DNA of 64,000 nt from Caldimonas thermodepolymerans (lineage in GTDB: Bacteria; Pseudomonadota; Gammaproteobacteria; Burkholderiales; Burkholderiaceae_C), in the NCBI RefSeq assembly GCF_015476235.1, contig NZ_CP064338.1, positions 1 through 64,000 on the forward strand. Reading direction: 5' to 3'. A program made the translations under genes and the position numbers. A model generated the notes under the pieces. That model did no database searches. It worked only from the letters and a program-made list of their open reading frames with translations, and was not told where the DNA came from. Shown here piece by piece: positions 53,562 to 62,991 of the stretch (position 1 is its first letter; the number at the start of each line of letters is the position of its first letter).

Positions 53562-54287
53562 TCAGGCGCGCGCGCGGCGGCCGGCCGGCACGCCCGGCGC
53601 GGCGCCGACCGGCACCTGCTGGATCGCGCGCACCAGGTCCACCTTGGGCGGGTCGACGTGCACCAGGTCCAGCGCCCCTTCGATCGCGTACAGGCAGCGC
53701 TCCATCGCCAGCGCCGCCGCGTCGCTGTTGCCTTCTTCCAGCCGGTCGACGATCTCGCGCTGGTGCTCGATCGCGCTGCCCAGCGTGCGCGGCCCGCCGT
53801 AGAGGGCCACGATCAGCGAGGTGCGCAGGATCAGCGACTCCAGCGCCGACACCAGCGCGCCGTTGTGCGCGAGCTGGGCCAGGTGGCGGTGGAACTCCCC
53901 CGAGGCGCGGATCGCGCCCTGCCGGTCGCCCTGCAGCGCGGCGGTCTCCTGGTCGTGGATGAACTGGCGCAGCTTGTGGATGGACGGGGTGAGGATGGTG
54001 CGCGCCACGATGCCGGTGGTCACGCGCTCGATCACCCGGCGCGCCTCGAACACGTCGCGGGCCTCCTTCGGCGTCGGGCTGGCGATGTAGGCGCCGCGGT
54101 TCTTGCGCAACTCGACGAGCTGTTCATAGGCCAGGCGCTGTAGCACCGGGCGCACCCGGGTGCGGCTGACGCCGAAGGTCTCGGCCAGCGTCTCCTCCGG
54201 GAGCTTGGTGCCCGGGGGCAGCAGGCCGGAGAGGATGGTCACGCGCAGCCGTTCGGCCATCGCGGCTTCGAAAGCCTGGTCATCCAT
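53562..54287 (-). CDS. GntR-family regulator, FCD subfamily
   Basis: A 241-residue regulator, paralogue of its convergent neighbour: winged HTH (TILSGLLPPGTKLPEETLAE, VSRTRVRPVLQRLAYEQLV) and FCD domain (SGEFHRHLAQLAHNGALV, EHQREIVDRLEEGNS). ATG 54287 (MDDQAFEAAMAERL) is chosen because GAGGAGCTCC precedes it. It is divergent from the oxygenase-CapA-ABC genes, across a region with two dyads, and is their likely regulator. Confidence 0.9.
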   Translation of the reverse strand: MDDQAFEAAMAERLRVTILSGLLPPGTKLPEETLAETFGVSRTRVRPVLQRLAYEQLVELRKNRGAYIASPTPKEARDVFEARRVIERVTTGIVARTILTPSIHKLRQFIHDQETAALQGDRQGAIRASGEFHRHLAQLAHNGALVSALESLILRTSLIVALYGGPRTLGSAIEHQREIVDRLEEGNSDAAALAMERCLYAIEGALDLVHVDPPKVDLVRAIQQVPVGAAPGVPAGRRARA

Positions 54288-54380
54288 GCTGGAGCTCCTC
54301 GCCTCGGTGCCTCGCCCGGCACGCCGCGCACCAGGGCGGTGCGGCACGCTGCACGGCGGGGCGGAACAATCCGTGGGCAA

Positions 54381-54426
54381 AGTGTACACAATCGGTCTTT
54401 GATTTGCACAAAATGACTTAAGTCAT
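54381..54426. promoter_or_regulatory. Two dyads upstream of the oxygenase-CapA operon
   Basis: GTGTACAC (54382-54389) continues into AATC, giving TGTACACAATC, very close to half of the 51917-51930 palindrome (TGTGCACAATC). At 54413-54426 there is a perfect 14-bp palindrome ATGACTTAAGTCAT. Both lie between the divergent GntR and oxygenase genes, and the second lies about 100 bp before the oxygenase ATG. Confidence 0.55.
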
Positions 54427-54527
54427 TGTTTTCACGTCAAGGCCGGTTTGTTCATCAAACTGGCACGGGCCTTGCGGTCATGGCGCTTACAACGCATCGA
54501 GAACCACGAGCGAACGAGAGCAACGCC

Positions 54528-55550
54528 ATGAAAATGCACCAGATCCCCGTGATCGACATCGCGCCCTTCCTGCAGGGCGACCCCGAAGGCCGGCGCCAGG
54601 TGGCCCACGAGATGAACCGCGCCTGCGAGGAAATCGGCTTCTTCATGGTCAAGGGTCACGGGGTGGCCCAGGACCTGATCGACGAGACCTACCGCACGGC
54701 CGAGGCCTTCTTCCACCTGCCGCTGGAAGAAAAGCTCACCATCCGCCAGCCGGCCCCGCACATCAGCCGCGGCTACACCCCGCTGGCCGGCGAGAGCCTG
54801 TCGGCCAGCCTGGGCGAGAAGGCCCCCGGCGACCTGAAGGAAATGGTCGACATGGGCCCGATCGACGTGCCCGGCGGAGAGTACTACTCGCGCCCCGAGG
54901 CGGCCAACCACTTCGAGCCCAACCTGTGGCCGGCGCAGCCGGAGAACTTCCGTCCGGTCATGGAGCGCTACTACCGCCGCATGAACCGCCTGGCCAACGA
55001 CCTGATGGCCATCTTCGCGCTTGCGCTGGACCTGCCCGAGGACTTCTTCTTCGACAAGATCGACAAGAGCCTGAGCGCGCTGCGCTTGATCTGCTACCCC
55101 GAGCAGAAGGAGCCGCCGGTGCCCGGCCAGCTGCGCAGCGGCGCCCACACCGACTACGGCACGCTGACCATCCTGACCTCCAACCGCGCGGTCGGCGGCC
55201 TGCAGGCACGCCATCGCGACGGCTACTGGGTCGACGTGATCCCCGAGCCGGGCTGCTTCGTCATCAACATCGGCGACGCGATGCAGGTCTGGACCAACGA
55301 CCGCTGGGTCTCGACGCTGCACCGCGTGGTCAACCCGCCCGCGGCGCTGTCCGGCGACGCCGGCAGCGCGCGCCGCCAGTCGCTGGTGTTCTTCCACCAG
55401 CCCAACTACGACGCCGTGATCGACACGCTGGCCTCGTGCTACGGCCCGGGCCGCCCGAAGCGCTACGACCCGATCACCTTCGGCGAGCACTGGACCCGCA
55501 AGTGGATGGCCACCAAGACCACCCCGGCGGTCCAGCCGATGGCGGCCTGA
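54528..55550 (+). CDS. 2OG-Fe(II) oxygenase, isopenicillin-N-synthase-like
   Basis: A 340-residue enzyme with DIOX_N (EIGFFMVKGHGVAQ) and iron ligands His207-x-Asp209 (SGAHTDYGTLTIL) and His265 (STLHRVVNP), plus Arg283-x-Ser285. It is the first gene of the run oxygenase-CapA-ABC importer. Only 14 bp separate it from the CapA-like gene. It is a paralogue of 50896-51903, with the same layout and VDIAPFL-type N-terminus. It is expected to hydroxylate a compound brought in by the adjacent importer; the substrate is not known. Confidence 0.86.
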   Translation: MKMHQIPVIDIAPFLQGDPEGRRQVAHEMNRACEEIGFFMVKGHGVAQDLIDETYRTAEAFFHLPLEEKLTIRQPAPHISRGYTPLAGESLSASLGEKAPGDLKEMVDMGPIDVPGGEYYSRPEAANHFEPNLWPAQPENFRPVMERYYRRMNRLANDLMAIFALALDLPEDFFFDKIDKSLSALRLICYPEQKEPPVPGQLRSGAHTDYGTLTILTSNRAVGGLQARHRDGYWVDVIPEPGCFVINIGDAMQVWTNDRWVSTLHRVVNPPAALSGDAGSARRQSLVFFHQPNYDAVIDTLASCYGPGRPKRYDPITFGEHWTRKWMATKTTPAVQPMAA

Positions 55551-55564
55551 GCGCGGAGACGGTC

Positions 55565-56668
55565 ATGACCTCTGCCCTGAGCCTGGCCCTCACCGGCGAC
55601 GTGATCCCCGTGCGCCGCCTGGCGCACGCCTCGCCCGAAGCGCGCGCGCACGCCGAGCCGCTGTTCGAGATGCTGCGCGCCGCCGACGTGGCGCTGGGCA
55701 ACTTCGAGATCACGCTGTCGCAGCGCGGAACGCCGCTGGAGAAGCTGCTGAACATCCGCACCGATGCCGCGGTGGCGCAGGACCTCGCGCCCATGGGCTT
55801 CGACGTGCTCAACATCGCCAACAACCACACCGTCGACTACGGCTGGGAGGGGCTCGAGGACACGAAGCACGCGCTGCTGGCCGCCGGCGTGCAGCCGGTC
55901 GGCGTGGGCGCCACGCTGGCCGAGGCCTCGACGCCGGTGCAGCTCGAGGTGCAGGGCCGTCGCGTGGTGATCCTCGGCTACTCGTGCCTGCTGCCCACCG
56001 GCATGTCCGCGAGCGAGCGCCGCCCGGGCCTGGCGCCGCTGCACGTGGAGACCGGCTACGAGGTCGATCCCTACTACCAGATGGAAGAGCCGGGCGACCC
56101 GTCCTGCGTGCGCATCCGCACCCGGGTGCGCGAGGCCGACCTGGCGCGTGCCGTGGCCGACGTGCGCCGCTGGCGCGAACACGCCGACGTGCTGGTGGTC
56201 ACCATCCACTGGGGCTACGGCTCGGGCGAGGAGCTCGCCGAGTACCAGCAGCCCCTGGCCCATGCGCTGATCGACGCCGGCGCCGACCTGATCCATGGCC
56301 ACCACCCGCATGCGGTGCATGCGATCGGCCATCACCGCGGCAAGCCCATCCTCTACAGCCTGGGCACCTTCCTCGGCCAGCAGATCTTCCTGCCGGCCTC
56401 CGACGCGGTGCAGGCCCTGTGGGCCGGCATGTCGCCCGACGGTTACCTCGCGCAGGTCGAGGTCGGCGCGGACGGCAGCTGCGCGCTGACGCTGACCCCG
56501 CACACGCTGAACGCCGAGCGCCTGCCGGTGGTCGCCACCGGCGCCGACTTCGAGCGCATTGCCGCGCGCCTGCAACGCCTGAGCGCGCCGCACGGCACCG
56601 AGGTGGTCGTCGACGGCGGCCGCCTGCGCGCACGACCCGCGGCCGCCCCCGTGGCGCTGACCGCCTGA
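55565..56668 (+). CDS. CapA-family metallophosphatase-like protein
   Basis: A 367-residue protein of the CapA/PgsA calcineurin-like fold. Metal-binding motifs appear in order: LTGDVIP, GNFEITLS, IANNHTVDYG, TIHWGYGSGEEL and HGHHPHAVH. CapA proteins are linked to poly-gamma-glutamate capsules. This one lacks an N-terminal membrane anchor or signal and stands in a catabolic operon, so a soluble phosphoesterase or amide-hydrolase role is more likely. It lies between the oxygenase and the importer genes. Confidence 0.82.
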   Translation: MTSALSLALTGDVIPVRRLAHASPEARAHAEPLFEMLRAADVALGNFEITLSQRGTPLEKLLNIRTDAAVAQDLAPMGFDVLNIANNHTVDYGWEGLEDTKHALLAAGVQPVGVGATLAEASTPVQLEVQGRRVVILGYSCLLPTGMSASERRPGLAPLHVETGYEVDPYYQMEEPGDPSCVRIRTRVREADLARAVADVRRWREHADVLVVTIHWGYGSGEELAEYQQPLAHALIDAGADLIHGHHPHAVHAIGHHRGKPILYSLGTFLGQQIFLPASDAVQALWAGMSPDGYLAQVEVGADGSCALTLTPHTLNAERLPVVATGADFERIAARLQRLSAPHGTEVVVDGGRLRARPAAAPVALTA

Positions 56669-56722
56669 CCGACCCGATTCATTCGCTTCCCAACCCTTAC
56701 CCACACCTCACAGGAGCCCCAC

Positions 56723-57709
56723 ATGTCCCACTCGCGCCCCCTCTTCTCCCGCCGCCTCGCCCTGGGCGCCCTCGCTGCTGCCGCGCTGTCGGCCTCCGGC
56801 CTGGCACTGGCCGCCGATGCGCCCAAGACGATCGCCGTGAGCTTCCCCAACGCCTCCACCATCGGCGCCGTGCAGGTGTCGCTGGACCAGGCCAAGAAGA
56901 AGGGCGCCGAGCTGGGCTATCAGGTCGTGGTCGACGACCCGGGCTCGGACATGAACAAGCAGATCAACACGCTCAAGACCTGGATCCAGGCCAAGGTGCC
57001 GGTGATCGTCTGCGTGGTGCCGCAGCCCAAGGTGTTCGAGGCCATCGCCAAGCAGGCGCGCGCCGCCGGCATCAAGTGGATCACCTACGGCGAGCAGCTC
57101 GAGAACCAGGACGCCACCGTCGGCTACGCACAGTACGACGACGGCAAGCGCCTGGGCGAGGCCGCCGGCGAATGGATCGAGAAGAACTTCACCGCCGAGG
57201 AACCGGCCAAGGTCGCCATCCTGGGCTACGAGAAGTTCACCTGGGGCCAGCTGCGCGGCAAGGGCATCACCGACGGCCTGCAGTCCAAGACGAGCAAGTT
57301 CACCATCGTGGCCCGCCAGGACGCCATCAACCCGACCGAAGGCATGAGCGCCACGCGCGCCATCCTGCAGGCCAACCCCAAGGTCAACGTGATCCTGGGC
57401 GTGGAAGACCCGGCCACCGAAGGCGCCTACAAGGCCTGGGTCGCGGCCGGCCGTGCCAAGGACGATCCCAAGGGCTTCATCGGCGGCATGGACGGCACCG
57501 CGCCGGCGCTGCAGCTGCTCAAGGAAGGCAACAACGTCTACCGCGCCTCGATGGCCATCCCGCTGCGTGCCGTGGGGGATGCCATCGTCACCACGGCCGA
57601 CCGCCTGCTCAAGGGCGAGAAGACCGGCAACACCATCGTGCCGCTGGAGCTGGTGACGCCCAAGTCGCCCAAGGCCCAGGAGTTCCTGGCCGAACAGGGC
57701 GCCCTCTGA
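56723..57709 (+). CDS. Sugar-type ABC transporter substrate-binding protein (RbsB-like)
   Basis: A 328-residue periplasmic binding protein of the Peripla_BP_4 type. It has an N-terminal signal with twin arginine (SRRLALGALAAAAL) and cleavage near LALAADA, then IAVSFPNASTIGAVQVSLDQA and the VILGVEDPATEGAYKAW hinge region. Ligands of this group include sugars, autoinducer-2 and purine nucleosides. It starts the importer completed by the two genes that follow. Confidence 0.88.
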   Translation: MSHSRPLFSRRLALGALAAAALSASGLALAADAPKTIAVSFPNASTIGAVQVSLDQAKKKGAELGYQVVVDDPGSDMNKQINTLKTWIQAKVPVIVCVVPQPKVFEAIAKQARAAGIKWITYGEQLENQDATVGYAQYDDGKRLGEAAGEWIEKNFTAEEPAKVAILGYEKFTWGQLRGKGITDGLQSKTSKFTIVARQDAINPTEGMSATRAILQANPKVNVILGVEDPATEGAYKAWVAAGRAKDDPKGFIGGMDGTAPALQLLKEGNNVYRASMAIPLRAVGDAIVTTADRLLKGEKTGNTIVPLELVTPKSPKAQEFLAEQGAL

Positions 57710-57745
57710 CGCCTGTCCCGCAACCCGCCTGACGGAAATCCTGCC

Positions 57746-59251
57746 ATGCCCTTCGAGGTGATCAATCTGCGCAAGTCCTACGGCGGGGTCGAGGTCCTCA
57801 AGGGCATCGACCTCAAGATCGCCGACGGCGAGATCCACGCGCTGCTGGGTGCCAACGGCGCGGGCAAGTCCACGCTGATCAAGTGCATCGCCGGTGCCGT
57901 GCAGCCGGACGACGGCCAGATCCACGTCGGGCGCGAACGCTTCCGCAGCCTCACGCCGCGCGAGGCGCGTCAGGCGGGCATCACGGTCATCTACCAGGAC
58001 CTCTCGCTGGCCGCGAGCCTGACGGTGGCCGACAACGTGTTCCTCGGCCAGGAGCTGCGCGTCGGCCCCTTCGTGCGCCGCCGTGCGCAGGAGGCCGAGA
58101 CCGCGGTGTGGCTGGACAAGCTCGGCATCGACCTCGACCCCTCGACGGTGCTGACCGGCATCGGCCACGCCGAGCTGCAGGCCATCGAGATCATCAAGTC
58201 GCTGCGCACCCGCCCGCGCCTGCTGATCCTCGACGAGCCGACCGCGGCGCTCAGCGAGCGCGAGGCCGCGCGCCTGCGCCAGCACCTGCTGGCGCTCAAG
58301 GGCCAGGACCTGCCCATCCTCTACGTCACGCACCGCATGAACGAAGTGTTCGAGCTGGCCGACCGCTTCACCGTGCTGCGCGGCGGGCAGGTCGCGCTGG
58401 CCGGCGAGGTGCGCGCGCACGACCGCGAGGAGATCATCGGCGCCATCGTCGGCCGCCAGATGCAGGCAGCCACGCCGCCGGAGGCCCAGGCCGGCGTGCA
58501 GGCCGCGCCGCTGCTCGAGGCCCGCGGCCTGCTGGCCGGCGGCATCGGCCCGGTGGACCTCCAGGTGCGCCCCGGCGAGATCCTCGGCGTGTTCGGCCTG
58601 GTGGGTTCCGGCCGCACCGAGCTGCTCGAGGCGCTGTTCACCGCACGGCCCAGCTATGCCGGCGAGCTGCGCATCGAGGGCCGGCCGGTGCGCCTCAAGG
58701 GCCCGGCGCAGGCCGTGGCCGCCGGCGTCGCGCTGGTGCCGGCCGACCGGCCGCGCAACAGCGTGTTCGCCTCGCTTTCCGCGCAGGAAAACTGGAGCCT
58801 GCCGAACCTGTCGGTGCTCGGCCGCTTCGGCCTGCGTCGCCCGGGCGCCGAGCGTGCCGGCTTCGACCGCATGGCCGAGCAGCTGGACCTGCGCCCGCGC
58901 CGCGCCGACCTGGAGGCGGGGCGCTTCTCCGGCGGCAACCAGCAGAAGCTGGTGCTGGGCCGCTGGCTGGACCGCGCTGGCTGCCGCGTGCTGCTGCTCG
59001 ACGAGCCGACCCAGGGCGTCGACGTCGGCGTGCGGCGCGACCTCTACGACGGGCTGGAGCGCTTCGTCGCCGGCGGCGAGCGCGCCGCGATCGTGACCTC
59101 CTCCGAACCCGATGAACTGATCCAGCTCGCGCACCGCGTGATCGTGCTCGCCCACGGCAAGGTGGCCGGCGAGCTGCGCGGCGCGCAGATCACCGAGAGC
59201 AACCTGCTCGAGCTGGCGCACCACTCTCCCGAACCGGCCCTGGCCTCCTGA
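57746..59251 (+). CDS. Sugar-type ABC transporter ATP-binding protein (RbsA/MglA-like)
   Basis: A 501-residue double ATPase. The N-terminal half has Walker A GANGAGKS (35-42) and Walker B LLILDEPTAALSE. The C-terminal half has a degenerate Walker A (GLVGSGRTELLE) with signature SGGNQQKLVLGRWL and LLLDEPTQGVDVG, as is standard for RbsA. The signature loop of the first half is GIGHAELQAIEI instead of the usual L-S-x-x-x-x-Q pattern. It lies 36 bp after the binding protein gene. Confidence 0.92.
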   Translation: MPFEVINLRKSYGGVEVLKGIDLKIADGEIHALLGANGAGKSTLIKCIAGAVQPDDGQIHVGRERFRSLTPREARQAGITVIYQDLSLAASLTVADNVFLGQELRVGPFVRRRAQEAETAVWLDKLGIDLDPSTVLTGIGHAELQAIEIIKSLRTRPRLLILDEPTAALSEREAARLRQHLLALKGQDLPILYVTHRMNEVFELADRFTVLRGGQVALAGEVRAHDREEIIGAIVGRQMQAATPPEAQAGVQAAPLLEARGLLAGGIGPVDLQVRPGEILGVFGLVGSGRTELLEALFTARPSYAGELRIEGRPVRLKGPAQAVAAGVALVPADRPRNSVFASLSAQENWSLPNLSVLGRFGLRRPGAERAGFDRMAEQLDLRPRRADLEAGRFSGGNQQKLVLGRWLDRAGCRVLLLDEPTQGVDVGVRRDLYDGLERFVAGGERAAIVTSSEPDELIQLAHRVIVLAHGKVAGELRGAQITESNLLELAHHSPEPALAS

Positions 59252-59283
59252 ACCGACCCGGCCCCCGACGAAAGCGACTTCCC

Positions 59284-60354
59284 ATGTCCTCGACTTCCGC
59301 CCTTCCTTCCGCGTCTCCCGCGCCTGCTCCTGCGCGCCTGGGCTCCTGGTTCAAGCGCCTGGGCAACATCGACTTCGCGCTCAACAACATCCTGCTGCTG
59401 GCGCTGATCCTGCTGTGCGCCGTGTTCGCCGTGCAGTCGCCGGTGTTCTTCACCTGGTCCAACGCCGAGATCATCCTGACCAACAACGCCGCCATCGGCG
59501 TGCTGGTCGCGGCGATGACGCTGCTGGCCATCGCGGGCCACGTGGACCTGTCGGTGGGCTCCAACATCGCGCTGTCGTCGATGATCGCCGCGCTGTGCAT
59601 GACCGAATGGGAATGCTCCGCGCCGGTGGCCATCGCCGCGGGCATCGGCACCGGCGCGCTGGCCGGCGCGGCCAACGGCGTGATGTGCGCGCTGCTGCGC
59701 TTCAACCCCATCATCGTGACGCTCGGGATGCTGGGCATCCTGCGCGGCGCGACGCTGCTGATCAACAACACCGAGGTCTATGGCCTGGGCGACGCCTTCA
59801 ACACGCTGGGCAACGGCGCCTTCCTCGGCGTGCCGGTGCTGCTGTGGATCGTCGTGGCCTGCTTCGCCGCCTCGGCGCTGTTCATCTCGCTGACCACCTG
59901 GGGCCGCTACATCTACGCGATCGGCATCAACGCCCACGCGGCCTTCCTCGCCGCGCTGCCGGTGCGCGCGCTGCCCTTCGCGCTGTACGTGATCACCGGC
60001 GCCGCCGCGGGCCTGGCCGGCGTGATGCTGGCCGCGCGGGTCGACGGCTCCTCGCCCGGCTCGATGGGCCTGCAGATGGAGCTGCAGGCGCTGACCATCA
60101 TCCTGCTGGGCGGCGTGGCCTTCGCCGGCGGCCGCGGGCGCATGACCGGCGTGATCATCGCGTGGATCTTCCTCGGCGTGCTGAGCAACGGCCTGACCCT
60201 GCTCAACGTCACGCCCTTCGTGCAGCTGGTCGCCTCCGGCCTGGCGCTGGTGTTCGCCGCCGCGCTGGACACGCTGGGCACCGTGATCGCCCCGCGCCTG
60301 GAGCAGCGCCGCCGCGCGCTGGAACAGCAGCGCGCCCAGGCCGCACGCGCATGA
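59284..60354 (+). CDS. Sugar-type ABC transporter permease (RbsC-like)
   Basis: A 356-residue permease of the BPD_transp_2 family with 8-10 helices. Typical segments are AGHVDLSVGSNIALSSMIAA, FNPIIVTLGMLGILRGATLL and LGGVAFAGGRGRMTGVIIAW. It closes the importer genes. The porin gene lies 134 bp downstream, on the same strand, and may serve uptake of the same compound through the outer membrane. Confidence 0.92.
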   Translation: MSSTSALPSASPAPAPARLGSWFKRLGNIDFALNNILLLALILLCAVFAVQSPVFFTWSNAEIILTNNAAIGVLVAAMTLLAIAGHVDLSVGSNIALSSMIAALCMTEWECSAPVAIAAGIGTGALAGAANGVMCALLRFNPIIVTLGMLGILRGATLLINNTEVYGLGDAFNTLGNGAFLGVPVLLWIVVACFAASALFISLTTWGRYIYAIGINAHAAFLAALPVRALPFALYVITGAAAGLAGVMLAARVDGSSPGSMGLQMELQALTIILLGGVAFAGGRGRMTGVIIAWIFLGVLSNGLTLLNVTPFVQLVASGLALVFAAALDTLGTVIAPRLEQRRRALEQQRAQAARA

Positions 60355-60488
60355 GCTGAGCGTCCGCCTTCCCCGTTTCACGCACGTCCGACCGCACGTC
60401 GCAGTGGCCTGGGCCGCCGCGGCGCGGGGCGGGCTGTGCCCGGCACCCGGACCGATTCCCTTTTCCCAACCCCTGCAAGAGGACTTAC

Positions 60489-61502
60489 ATGCACATGATC
60501 CGCCCCCTGATCGCTTCGGTCGCCTGCGCTGTCGCCACCTTCGGCACGGCGGCCCAGGCCGAAAGCCAGGTGAACCTCTACGGCGTCGTCAGCACCGACT
60601 TCGTCAGCGCCAGCAACGTCTACGAGAACGGCAAGTCCAGCCGCCGCACCTCGCTGGACGGCGGCCGCTGGGCGCCGTCGCGCTTCGGCCTGCGCGGCAG
60701 CGAGGACCTGGGCGGTGGCCTGAGCGCCACCTTCAACCTGGAAGCGGGCCTGTCGCCCGACACCGGCGCGGCCGCCGGCACCTTCTGGAACCGCGGCTCG
60801 CACGTGGGCCTGAAGGGTGACTTCGGCCAGGTCACGTTCGGCCGCCAGTGGAACCTGAACGACGACGTGATGTGCGGCTACTTCATCTGCGGTGGCTACG
60901 CGGCGTTCAGCTACACCGAGTTCGGCTGGCTGAGCGACACCGTCAACAACAGCGTCAAGTACTACTCGCCCAGCTTCGGCGGCGTGCAGCTCGGCGTGCT
61001 CTACGGCTTCGGCGAGCAGCCGGGCAGCACCTCGGCAGGCAGCACGCTCGAGCTGTCCGGCACCTACAGCGCCGGTCCGCTGAGCGTGGGCCTGACGCAC
61101 CACCAGTCCAAGGCGCTGGTGGGCAGCGAGAAGGACAAGCTGACCTCGCTGGGCGCCAGCTACAGCTTCGGCGAGCTGCGCGCGCGCCTGGCCTACGCGG
61201 TCAGCGACTTCGAGGCCTCGGGACTGGACGAAGCGGCGACCTACGACCTGGGCATCGACTGGTTCGGCCTGCCCTCGACCCGCCTGTCGCTGGACTATGT
61301 CGCGCGCGACCTGAAGGGCTCGGGCGACGACAGCCACTTCATCCGCCTGGTCGGCGACTACTCGCTGTCCAAGCGCACCGGCTTCACGGCCAACGTGATC
61401 TACCTGAAGAACCGCGGTGACGCGGCCGAAGCCTTCTACGGCGAGGGCGCGCCGGGCCAGAGCCAGACCGTGTTCACGGTGGGCGTGCGCCACAGCTTCT
61501 GA
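60489..61502 (+). CDS. Gram-negative porin (betaproteobacterial trimeric type)
   Basis: A 337-residue outer-membrane protein with a Sec signal (cleavage after AAQA, then ESQVNLYGVVSTDFVSA). It has alternating amphipathic beta strands, the SRFGLRGSEDLGGGL segment and FGRQWN turn shared by Burkholderiales porins, and a C-terminal phenylalanine (GVRHSF) needed for assembly. It is preceded by AAGAGGA. It follows the ABC importer and ends before a terminator facing the CaiB gene. Confidence 0.93.
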   Translation: MHMIRPLIASVACAVATFGTAAQAESQVNLYGVVSTDFVSASNVYENGKSSRRTSLDGGRWAPSRFGLRGSEDLGGGLSATFNLEAGLSPDTGAAAGTFWNRGSHVGLKGDFGQVTFGRQWNLNDDVMCGYFICGGYAAFSYTEFGWLSDTVNNSVKYYSPSFGGVQLGVLYGFGEQPGSTSAGSTLELSGTYSAGPLSVGLTHHQSKALVGSEKDKLTSLGASYSFGELRARLAYAVSDFEASGLDEAATYDLGIDWFGLPSTRLSLDYVARDLKGSGDDSHFIRLVGDYSLSKRTGFTANVIYLKNRGDAAEAFYGEGAPGQSQTVFTVGVRHSF

Positions 61503-61570
61503 GCGCGCAGGCTCCGCGCCCCGGCGCCTGGCGCCGGGGCGGGAGGGAACGTGCCTGAACCGGCAGGACC

Positions 61571-61594
61571 AGGACCCCGCCCCGGCGGGGTCCT
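61571..61594. terminator. Hairpin terminator between porin and CaiB genes
   Basis: AGGACCCCG (61571-61579) pairs with CGGGGTCCT (61586-61594), with GTCCTTTCC following. It is placed between convergent stops and may serve both genes. A second GC-rich stem (near 61518-61542) lies closer to the porin stop. Confidence 0.6.
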
Positions 61595-61608
61595 GTCCTT
61601 TCCGGGGC

Positions 61609-62793
61609 TCAGGCCACGACCCCGGCGGCGCGCAGGGCCTGCACCTCGGCCTCGGTGTAGCCCAGCGTCGCCAGCACCTCGTCGGTGTGCGCGCCGACGG
61701 ACGGCGGCCCTGCACGCACTGGCAGGCGGGTGCCGTCCAGCATCAGCGGCAGCAGCACGGTCTTCACCTCGCGGCCGTCGGGCAGCGGCATCGGCGCCAG
61801 CCCGCCGGTGGCGTCGAGGTGCGGGTCCTCCAGCAGCTCGTGCGGCGCGCGGATGGGCGCGTACGGCAGCCCGCGGCTTTCGAACGCCTGCGCGATGTCG
61901 ACCGCCTGGCGCGTGGCCAGGCGCTCGCGCAGCAGCGGCATCAGCCATGACCGGGCCATGACGCGCTGGTTGTTGGTCGCCAGGCGCTCGTCGTCGCGCA
62001 GGTCGGCAAAACCGAGCGCATCGCAGAACGCCTGCCACTGCGTGTCCGACACCACCGCGAGGAAGATCTGCTCGCCGCCGGCCACCGTGAACACGTCGTA
62101 GATGCCCCAGGCCGAGACGCGCGCGGGCATCGGCGCGGCGGGCCGGCCCGTCAGCGCGTACTGCATCATGTGCGAGGCCACCAGCAGGACGTTGTTCTCG
62201 AACAGCGAGCTCAGCACTTCCTGGCCGCGGCCGGTGCGCTCGCGCTCGCGCAGCGCCGCCATCGCGCCGATGGCGCCGAACATGCCGCCCATGATGTCGT
62301 TGACCGACGCCCCGGCGCGCAGCGGGTCGCCGGGGCGGCCGGTCATGTAGGCGAGTCCGCCCATCATCTGCACCACCTCGTCCAGCGCGGTGCGGTGTTC
62401 GTAGGGGCCGGGCAGGAAGCCCTTGTGCGAGACATAGACGAGCCGCTCGTTGAGCTGCGACAGGCGGGCGTAGTCCAGCCCCAGCCGGGCCATCGTGCCG
62501 CTCTTGAAGTTCTCGCTGAAGATGTCGACGCGGGCCGCGAGCCGGCGCACGATCTCCAGGCCGCGCGGGTCGGACACGTCGATCGCGACGCTCTTCTTGT
62601 TGCGGTTGAAGGTCGCGAAGAAGCCCGTGCCGGAGCCCGGCAGCCGGCGCGTCGAGTCGCCCTGCAGCGGCTCGACCTTGATCACGTCCGCGCCCAGGTC
62701 GGCGAGGATCATCCCGCAGGTCGGGCCCATGACCATGTGGGTGAACTCGAGCACCTGTACCCCCGACAGGGGCAGCTCGCGGGCGTCGCTCAT
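61609..62793 (-). CDS. CaiB/BaiF family CoA transferase
   Basis: A 394-residue class III CoA transferase, which moves CoA between carboxylic acids. The family start LSGVQVLEFTHMVMGPTCGM, LADLGADVIKVEP, the catalytic Asp region in FNRNKKSVAIDVSDPRG and GAIGAMAALRERERTGRGQ are clear. ATG 62793 is fixed by a very strong ribosome binding site, GGAGGTGA, 6 bases upstream. It is divergent from a thiolase gene and the two probably act in one acyl-CoA degradation route. Confidence 0.92.
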   Translation of the reverse strand: MSDARELPLSGVQVLEFTHMVMGPTCGMILADLGADVIKVEPLQGDSTRRLPGSGTGFFATFNRNKKSVAIDVSDPRGLEIVRRLAARVDIFSENFKSGTMARLGLDYARLSQLNERLVYVSHKGFLPGPYEHRTALDEVVQMMGGLAYMTGRPGDPLRAGASVNDIMGGMFGAIGAMAALRERERTGRGQEVLSSLFENNVLLVASHMMQYALTGRPAAPMPARVSAWGIYDVFTVAGGEQIFLAVVSDTQWQAFCDALGFADLRDDERLATNNQRVMARSWLMPLLRERLATRQAVDIAQAFESRGLPYAPIRAPHELLEDPHLDATGGLAPMPLPDGREVKTVLLPLMLDGTRLPVRAGPPSVGAHTDEVLATLGYTEAEVQALRAAGVVA

Positions 62794-62991
62794 GCCGTCA
62801 CCTCCTGTTTGGCCGCGTGCGGTTGCCGATGCCGGTACGGTAACCGATGGATCCCCGCCGGGACATCCGGGCATCGGCGAGGACGCTGCCGGGTCCGGCC
62901 GGGCGGCGCGGCCTGCGTCTAGACTGTAGGGCACGACCCACGCACGACAGGCGGCCCGGCCCGGCGTCGCCGACGACAGAGGAGACGAGCA

